NCBI GenBank assembly: GCA_034002405.1
Contig: JAVFAS010000087.1
Coordinates: forward strand, 1-11,233
Reading direction: 5' to 3'
DNA: 11,233 nucleotides
Source: SZUA-365 sp034002405
GTDB taxonomy: Bacteria > Bacteroidota > Ignavibacteria > SZUA-365
Under the pieces are notes generated by a model. The model saw nothing but the letters and a program-made list of their open reading frames with translations. It was not told where the DNA came from and did no database searches. Numbering within the stretch: position 1 is the stretch's first letter; the number at the start of each line of letters is the position of its first letter. The translations under genes were made by a program, and so were the position numbers. Of the stretch, positions 7,947-11,233 are shown piece after piece.

Positions 7947-8162
7947 CCCTTTTCGCGCACAGCGAAACGGGAATTGCGGTCTCCATTCCGGTGCCCGACA
8001 TGGCCATGTTCCGGAACCGATGGAATGGAGATGGCATCTCATGTGTTATGAAATACAGCCGCGTTCACGCGGCAGACAGACGAGACCGACCGCCGTGTTC
8101 GAACACGGCGGAGTGTTGAAACGGCGACAACCGCATTGCTAACCGCATCATGTCACAATCAG
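7947..8162 (+). promoter_or_regulatory. hairpin-rich untranslated leader of the sigma gene
   Basis: No coding region is supported here; short frames lack ribosome-binding sites and family signal. Four separate inverted repeats can be read: TTTCGC/GCGAAA (7951-7967); a long-range 10-bp stem TCTCCATTCC/GGAATGGAGA (7980-7989 with 8022-8031) that encloses the 12-base palindrome ACATGGCCATGT (7998-8009); GCCGCG-TTCA-CGCGGC (8058-8073); and a 22-base perfect palindrome (8090-8111). None is followed by a T-run, so they do not look like intrinsic terminators. A structured leader that controls sigma-factor synthesis, a processed small RNA, or 3'-end structures of the preceding transcript are all possible. 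Confidence 0.5.
8090..8111. repeat. 22-base perfect palindrome
   Basis: CCGCCGTGTTC (8090-8100) is followed directly by its reverse complement GAACACGGCGG (8101-8111). With no spacer it suits a dimeric regulator's operator as DNA, or a tight GC-rich hairpin as RNA. It lies 51 bp before the sigma factor start codon. Confidence 0.75.
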
Positions 8163-9035
8163 GTGAATGCGTTGAGAATTTCGAAACAGTATACCAACCG
8201 GGAAAGCCAGTCGCTGGACAAATACCTCCAGGAAATCGGCAAGGTCGACCTGCTGACACCCGACGAGGAAATCGAGCTCGCGAAAAAGATCAAGGCCGGG
8301 GGTGGTGGTGCGCAGATCGCGCTCGAAAAGCTGACCAAGGCCAATCTCCGCTTCGTCGTGTCCGTGGCCAAGCAATACCAGAACCAGGGCCTGTCGCTCG
8401 GTGACCTGATCAACGAAGGAAACCTGGGACTTATCAAGGCGGCGAAGCGCTTTGATGAGACCCGTGGTTTCAAGTTCATCTCCTATGCCGTGTGGTGGAT
8501 CCGGCAGTCCATTCTCCAGGCCCTCGCCGAGCAGTCGCGTATCGTGCGCCTCCCGCTCAACCGCGTCGGCGCGCTCAACAAGATCGGGAAGAAGTTCAGC
8601 GAGCTCGAGCAAAGCTACGAGCGCGAGCCCAGCGCCAGCGAGTTGGCCGAGGAGCTGGACATGACCCTGTTCGAGGTAGCCGACACGCTGAAGATTTCGG
8701 GCCGGCACATCTCGGTGGATGCCCCGTTCGCACAGGGGGAGGACAACCGTCTGCTCGATGTCATCCAGGACGACCGGCAGCCCAATCCGGACAATACCCT
8801 GCTGACCGAATCGCTGAAGGTGGAAGTGCGTCGCGCACTCGCCACGCTCAGTGAGCGCGAGGCGGAGGTCATCCGGCTCTATTTCGGACTGGACCGCGAG
8901 CACTCGCTCACGTTGGAGGAAATCGGCGAGAAATTCAACCTCACGCGCGAACGCGTGCGGCAGATCAAGGAAAAAGCCATCCGCCGCCTCCGTCACGCAT
9001 CACGCAGCAAGCAGCTCCGGAGCTATCTCGGCTGA
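8163..9035 (+). CDS. rpoD: RNA polymerase primary sigma factor, RpoD/SigA family
   Basis: Directs RNA polymerase to housekeeping promoters. The product is 290 residues: short because region 1.1 is absent, as is usual in Bacteroidota/Chlorobiota. Region 1.2 is SLDKYLQEIG (17-26). Regions 2.1-2.4 include NLRFVVSVAKQY, DLINEGNLGLIKAAKRFD (81-98) and KFISYAVWWIRQSI (104-117), followed by the LAEQSRIVRLP linker. Region 3 spans about 135-205. Region 4.2 has the helix-turn-helix LEEIGEKFNLTRERVRQIKEKAIRRLRH (251-278). The GTG at 8163 is chosen because from there the N-terminus lines up residue for residue with the remembered family start (MRQLKITKQITNRxS). A TTG at 8172 or 8136 is possible, and none has a strong ribosome-binding site, which is common in this group. 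It has its own leader and a strong terminator, so it is probably a single-gene unit. The length and N-terminus argue against RpoS/RpoH. Confidence 0.95.
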   Translation: MNALRISKQYTNRESQSLDKYLQEIGKVDLLTPDEEIELAKKIKAGGGGAQIALEKLTKANLRFVVSVAKQYQNQGLSLGDLINEGNLGLIKAAKRFDETRGFKFISYAVWWIRQSILQALAEQSRIVRLPLNRVGALNKIGKKFSELEQSYEREPSASELAEELDMTLFEVADTLKISGRHISVDAPFAQGEDNRLLDVIQDDRQPNPDNTLLTESLKVEVRRALATLSEREAEVIRLYFGLDREHSLTLEEIGEKFNLTRERVRQIKEKAIRRLRHASRSKQLRSYLG

Positions 9036-9061
9036 CACAGACATATTCGTTCTCGTTTGCC

Positions 9062-9090
9062 ACGTCCCGCCCCAAGCGGGACGTTTTTTA
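9062..9090 (+). terminator. intrinsic terminator of the sigma factor gene
   Basis: ACGTCCCGC (9062-9070), loop CCCAA, GCGGGACGT (9076-9084), then a run of six T (9084-9089). A perfect 9-bp GC-rich stem with a T-tract, 27 bp after the sigma stop codon, is a textbook Rho-independent terminator. Confidence 0.93.
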
Positions 9091-9128
9091 TCCGTAGGGT
9101 AAAAATCCTTCCATGAGTCCGCTGGGGA

Positions 9129-9159
9129 TTGAGAGTTTGTTTTTCTATGCCTATACTTA
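9129..9159 (+). promoter_or_regulatory. candidate promoter of the 63-residue gene
   Basis: TTG (9129-9131), 20-base spacer, TATACTTA (9152-9159). The -7/-10 element reads TATACT in sigma70 terms and TAnnxTT in Bacteroidetes terms. It lies just after the sigma terminator and 39 bp before the ATG at 9199, in a locally AT-rich stretch. Confidence 0.5.
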
Positions 9160-9198
9160 TCCCCTGTGAATCGCAGTTGTGTCACTCTGGAGATCTCA

Positions 9199-9390
9199 AT
9201 GAAGAAGGTTTCGTTACCACTTTCCGAGCGATTCACTGTTCACGCCACGGCACTGATCAACAAGGTGCATCACGAACGCCAGCGTCCGCTGCGCGACGTG
9301 CAGATGGATACCATCATGATGGCGCGGAACATGAACTTCACGCTCCGTCAGGCAGACGAACACACGCTACAGCAGCGCGTCGGCCTGTAA
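9199..9390 (+). CDS. small protein of unknown function, 63 residues
   Basis: I do not recognise this protein. The ATG at 9199 is preferred over an upstream in-frame start (9166) because GGAG lies six bases before it (9189-9192). The product begins MKKVSLPLSERF, is basic and polar, has no signal peptide or membrane segment, and carries an unusual run of methionines (MDTIMMARNM, about 36-45). Helix is likely across much of its length. It has no cysteines and no obvious catalytic motif. Three things argue that it is real: a good ribosome-binding site, a promoter-like element just upstream, and flanking structures (sigma terminator before, 14-bp hairpin after) that isolate it as its own unit. It could be a small DNA-, RNA- or protein-binding factor, but nothing in the sequence selects among these. 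Confidence 0.6.
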   Translation: MKKVSLPLSERFTVHATALINKVHHERQRPLRDVQMDTIMMARNMNFTLRQADEHTLQQRVGL

Positions 9391-9406
9391 CATTTTCCAT
9401 CGCTTG

Positions 9407-9443
9407 GCAGAACACCCCGTCCCGTCCGGACGGGGTGTTCTGC
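9407..9443. terminator. 14-bp hairpin after the 63-residue gene, no U-tract
   Basis: GCAGAACACCCCGT (9407-9420) pairs perfectly with ACGGGGTGTTCTGC (9430-9443) across a 9-nt loop. The top can also refold as the palindrome CCCGTCC/GGACGGG (9421-9434). It lies 16 bp past the stop codon. Neither strand has a T-run after the stem, so it may be a Rho-linked or pausing site, or an mRNA 3'-end stabiliser, rather than a classical terminator. Confidence 0.6.
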
Positions 9444-9558
9444 ATCCGGCCTCCCTGCCGCGCATGCATGGTGCGCCGTCGCGCGTCCTGGTGTGTCGCG
9501 ACGGAACATCGACGCCCGCACAGCGTAGAATGCCGTCTTTCCCAAGGAGGAAGCCATC

Positions 9559-10671
9559 ATGACACATCACCTCGTGCTCTTCTCCGCCGTGGCGGTCGCC
9601 ACGGCCATCCTGCTTCCGACGGACGAAGCGGACACAAACAGGACATTCGGATCCGTTATGAAAAGCGAGGCGGGCTCCCTCGTGGTGGACCACCGGACAA
9701 TGGTGGACGACCGAACGCCGCGAGCGGTCGAACTCCGTGACCACCACCTGGTGTTTTCCAATCGGTTCTCGCTCACATTCCAGCGCACGCTGCGCATTCC
9801 GGATGACGGTCGTGAGTATCCCCTGCCCCCCGGACTGGGATCCTTCCCGCTCTACCCTGTCCGTGATTTCCGTGAACGCGTCCCCGCGCACTGGGACATC
9901 GAACATGGCTACATCCTGCCGATGCACCAGCGCGAGGCCATGTGGATCGATTTCGACGGGGCCTATTGGAAACCCAATGCCGTGAAGGTCGGTGTCGGTT
10001 TGGTCAATGCCGTGAGCGGGACGGAATGGAATCTGGCTTTGGGCGCCTCGCCACAAGACTACCTTGTCGTCCCAGACCAACCGTGGCTCGATGGAATCAA
10101 ATCGGGGGAGGGAACGATCCGGCAGTTCGTTGCCGTGCCGCTCGGGACGGGATACACGGTCGAGGCGCAGGTCACGGGCAAGGAAAGTGACGGTGCGCTG
10201 CGGATCGCGGTGTTCGAGCCGAAGCCGGGACGTTTTCCCGACCAACCACCCGAGCCCGAACGCGATGCCTTGTACAGCAAGGCACCGGCGCTCGCGCAGA
10301 GTCTGGAGGCTGGAGGCATGGGCATCGGTGCGGGAGGAACGATGCGTCAGAAAGTGTACGAAGATGCCTACGGTGTGGCGACGTGGTCGGTCGACCAAAC
10401 GCAGGAGGTCGTCATCTACATTGTCAACAGCGCGCAATTCGAGTCCCTCACCGGTATCACGCCCCCGCCGACGCCCATCGACGCAGCGACCTACACCGCG
10501 TACGGCTTTCCCTGGTTCGATCTGTACGACGAACACAAAAAGGATCTTCACGCAAGCGAAGAACTGAAAAAGGTAAAGAGCACCGGGCAACTGGACAAGG
10601 AAAAGGACCTCAAGATCCAGGATGATTCGTCCGTCATCGTTCCCGACTCGCAGGTCATCAAACTGAAATGA
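9559..10671 (+). CDS. exported protein of unknown function, 370 residues
   Basis: Function not known. The ATG at 9559 has the best ribosome-binding site in the window, AAGGAGG eight bases upstream. Residues 5-20 are hydrophobic and may be a signal peptide, though the usual lysine/arginine start is missing; the rest looks globular and outside the membrane. The middle is rich in aromatic and glycine residues: VRDFRERVPAHWDIEHGY (101-118), MWIDFDGAYWKPNAVKVGVG (128-147), PQDYLVVPDQPWLDGI (165-180), GTIRQFVAVPLG (185-196), YTVEAQVTG, then a glycine patch GGMGIGAGG (252-260) and PPPTP (302-306). The C-terminus (from about 325) is charged and lysine-rich. From memory, similar uncharacterised proteins occur in Actinobacteria and other phyla; I cannot confirm this here. 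There are no cysteines and no known catalytic motif. It appears to be a single-gene unit. Confidence 0.8.
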   Translation: MTHHLVLFSAVAVATAILLPTDEADTNRTFGSVMKSEAGSLVVDHRTMVDDRTPRAVELRDHHLVFSNRFSLTFQRTLRIPDDGREYPLPPGLGSFPLYPVRDFRERVPAHWDIEHGYILPMHQREAMWIDFDGAYWKPNAVKVGVGLVNAVSGTEWNLALGASPQDYLVVPDQPWLDGIKSGEGTIRQFVAVPLGTGYTVEAQVTGKESDGALRIAVFEPKPGRFPDQPPEPERDALYSKAPALAQSLEAGGMGIGAGGTMRQKVYEDAYGVATWSVDQTQEVVIYIVNSAQFESLTGITPPPTPIDAATYTAYGFPWFDLYDEHKKDLHASEELKKVKSTGQLDKEKDLKIQDDSSVIVPDSQVIKLK

Positions 10672-10677
10672 GCATCG

Positions 10678-10704
10678 CGCCGGAACGGCGGTGCTGAACA
10701 GCAC
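10678..10704 (+). terminator. two small tandem hairpins after the 370-residue gene
   Basis: CGCCG-GAA-CGGCG (10678-10690) and GTGCT-GAAC-AGCAC (10691-10704) stand back to back seven bases after the stop codon. Each stem is only 5 bp and only four T follow, at 10712-10715. It may be a weak terminator; low confidence. Confidence 0.3.
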
Positions 10705-10712
10705 TTCACGGT

Positions 10713-10743
10713 TTTGTCGGCGCTTCCACGTTCCGTACCTTTC
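10713..10743 (+). promoter_or_regulatory. candidate promoter of the YggX-like gene
   Basis: TTTG (10713-10716), 19-base spacer, TACCTTTC (10736-10743). This matches the Bacteroidetes TTTG / TAnnTTTG pair except for the last base, and shares the exact -7 word with the candidate at 6003-6010. Transcription would start about 25 bp before the ATG at 10776. Confidence 0.5.
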
Positions 10744-10775
10744 GGGTATGGAACACAAGAGATATGGAGAAATAC

Positions 10776-11054
10776 ATGGCTGAAATCACCTGTTCACGTT
10801 GCGGCATGCAAAAGGAAGCGGTCCACAATACCGCATTCTATCGCGGTGAGGTCCGAGAGAAATTGCTGGCGCACGCCTGTCAGGATTGCTGGGCTGACTG
10901 GGTCAAAATGCAGATCATGCTGATCAACGAATACCGCCTCAACCTGATGGATCCGCAGACCGACGAATTTCTCAACACGCAGATCCTCGCTTTTTTCAAG
11001 CTCGATGGAGGCGGTGAAGTCGCGAGCGTCGACTTCGTTCCCCCGGCTCCGTAG
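10776..11054 (+). CDS. YggX/Fe(II)-trafficking-like protein with four-cysteine knuckle
   Basis: A 92-residue cytoplasmic protein. The second half, CWADWVKMQIMLINEYRLNLMDP (38-60), resembles E. coli YggX (remembered as [23 protein letters not shown]), a small protein linked to Fe(II) handling and protection of iron-sulfur enzymes from oxidative damage. Unlike YggX, it carries two CxxC pairs: CSRC (Cys6, Cys9) and CQDC (Cys35, Cys38). These could bind zinc or iron as a knuckle. The start at 10776 is chosen because GGAG lies six bases upstream; an ATG at 10764 would add four residues. It has its own promoter candidate and ends before a bidirectional hairpin, so it is probably monocistronic. The YggX resemblance is clear over the MLINExxLNxM core and weaker outside it. 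The iron role is inferred from the family, and the metal site from the cysteines alone. Confidence 0.75.
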   Translation: MAEITCSRCGMQKEAVHNTAFYRGEVREKLLAHACQDCWADWVKMQIMLINEYRLNLMDPQTDEFLNTQILAFFKLDGGGEVASVDFVPPAP

Positions 11055-11119
11055 TCGCGGCGCACTCGCGTCCACCGTATTGTATTGCCGTGCGTCGGTG
11101 TGTCGCACGGGAAAAAAAA

Positions 11120-11148
11120 GAAGGACGGAAACAGTGTTTCCGTCCTTC
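11120..11148 (-). terminator. strong terminator of the tRNA, possibly shared with the YggX-like gene
   Basis: GAAGGACGGAAAC (11120-11132) and GTTTCCGTCCTTC (11136-11148) pair perfectly over 13 bp with a 3-nt loop. On the minus strand the stem is followed by eight T (11119-11112), the form of an intrinsic terminator for a transcript coming from the tRNA. On the plus strand no T-run follows, but the hairpin also lies 65 bp after the YggX-like stop and may serve both. A second 7-bp inverted repeat, CCGTGCG/CGCACGG (11088-11110), lies next to it. Confidence 0.9.
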
Positions 11149-11187
11149 CGTGCATTCACTGCTTCCAAGAGACTTGAAAGCAGATCG

Positions 11188-11233
11188 TGGGCCCTGCAGG
11201 ACTTGAACCTGCGACCAATGGATTATGAGTCCA
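11188..11233 (-). tRNA. tRNA-Met (CAT), 3' part only
   Basis: Read on the minus strand, the sequence gives anticodon loop CTCATAA with anticodon CAT (loop 11223-11229), 3' anticodon stem TCCAT pairing with TGGA before the edge, a 5-nt variable loop (TGGTC), T arm GCAGG-TTCAAGT-CCTGC (11196-11212), 3' acceptor strand AGGGCCC (11189-11195) and discriminator A (11188). CCA is not encoded. The D arm and 5' acceptor strand lie beyond the window. The anticodon stem lacks the three G:C pairs of initiator tRNA, so elongator Met is the best call; an Ile tRNA with lysidine-modified CAT cannot be fully excluded. A strong terminator lies 40 bp downstream. Confidence 0.92.

Noticed and set aside
8148..8996. 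282-codon open frame on the minus strand
   Set aside because: Antisense to the primary sigma factor, which is identified with high certainty.
9367..10758. 463-codon open frame on the minus strand
   Set aside because: Antisense to the 370-residue gene, which has a strong ribosome-binding site. It also runs through both flanking hairpins, which is unlikely for a gene.
1..11233. Mobile element, CRISPR, toxin-antitoxin, phage defence or biosynthetic cluster
   Set aside because: I looked for transposase or integrase motifs, direct-repeat arrays, paired small genes and clustered enzymes and found none. The tRNA at the right edge could be an integration site, but no integrase or repeated tRNA end is visible in the window.

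Overview
The window looks like a GC-rich chromosomal segment from a bacterium of the Bacteroidota/Chlorobiota (FCB) group. Four things point there: a short primary sigma factor that lacks region 1.1 and starts like the Bacteroidetes/Chlorobi RpoD; a dnaE-trxA gene pair of the kind I recall from Bacteroidota genomes; several promoter-like sites of the form TTG-N19 to 21-TAnnTTT, which resemble the Bacteroidetes -33/-7 promoter more than the E. coli -35/-10; and an elongator-type tRNA-Met. I cannot fix genus or class from the sequence alone.

Layout, left to right. Positions 1-842 (minus) hold an NlpC/P60 lipoprotein peptidase whose last residues run off the window. A 406-bp gap (843-1248) holds promoter candidates, a cluster of GCGGGA inverted repeats and a hairpin. 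Then comes a minus-strand pair: dnaE (replicative DNA polymerase III alpha, 1613-5113) followed 43 bp later by thioredoxin (1249-1569). A divergent promoter region (5114-5320) separates these from plus-strand genes: a TPR protein (5321-5965) and a membrane-anchored protein with two GAF-like domains and a degenerate GGDEF domain (6063-7883). After a structured leader of about 210 bp lies the primary sigma factor (8163-9035), closed by a clear terminator (9062-9090). Next are a small unrecognised 63-residue gene (9199-9390) with its own promoter candidate and hairpin, an exported 370-residue protein of unknown function (9559-10671), and a small YggX/Fe(II)-trafficking-like protein carrying an added four-cysteine knuckle (10776-11054). 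The right edge holds the 3' part of a tRNA-Met on the minus strand with its terminator.

Most of the window is housekeeping: replication, transcription, redox and cell-wall turnover. I see no transposase, CRISPR array, prophage, secretion or defence cluster. The less ordinary parts are the uncharacterised 370-residue protein, the small 63-residue gene, the YggX-like protein with added cysteines, the inactive GGDEF domain, and the hairpin-rich leader of the sigma gene. No single stretch convincingly forms a new multi-gene system.
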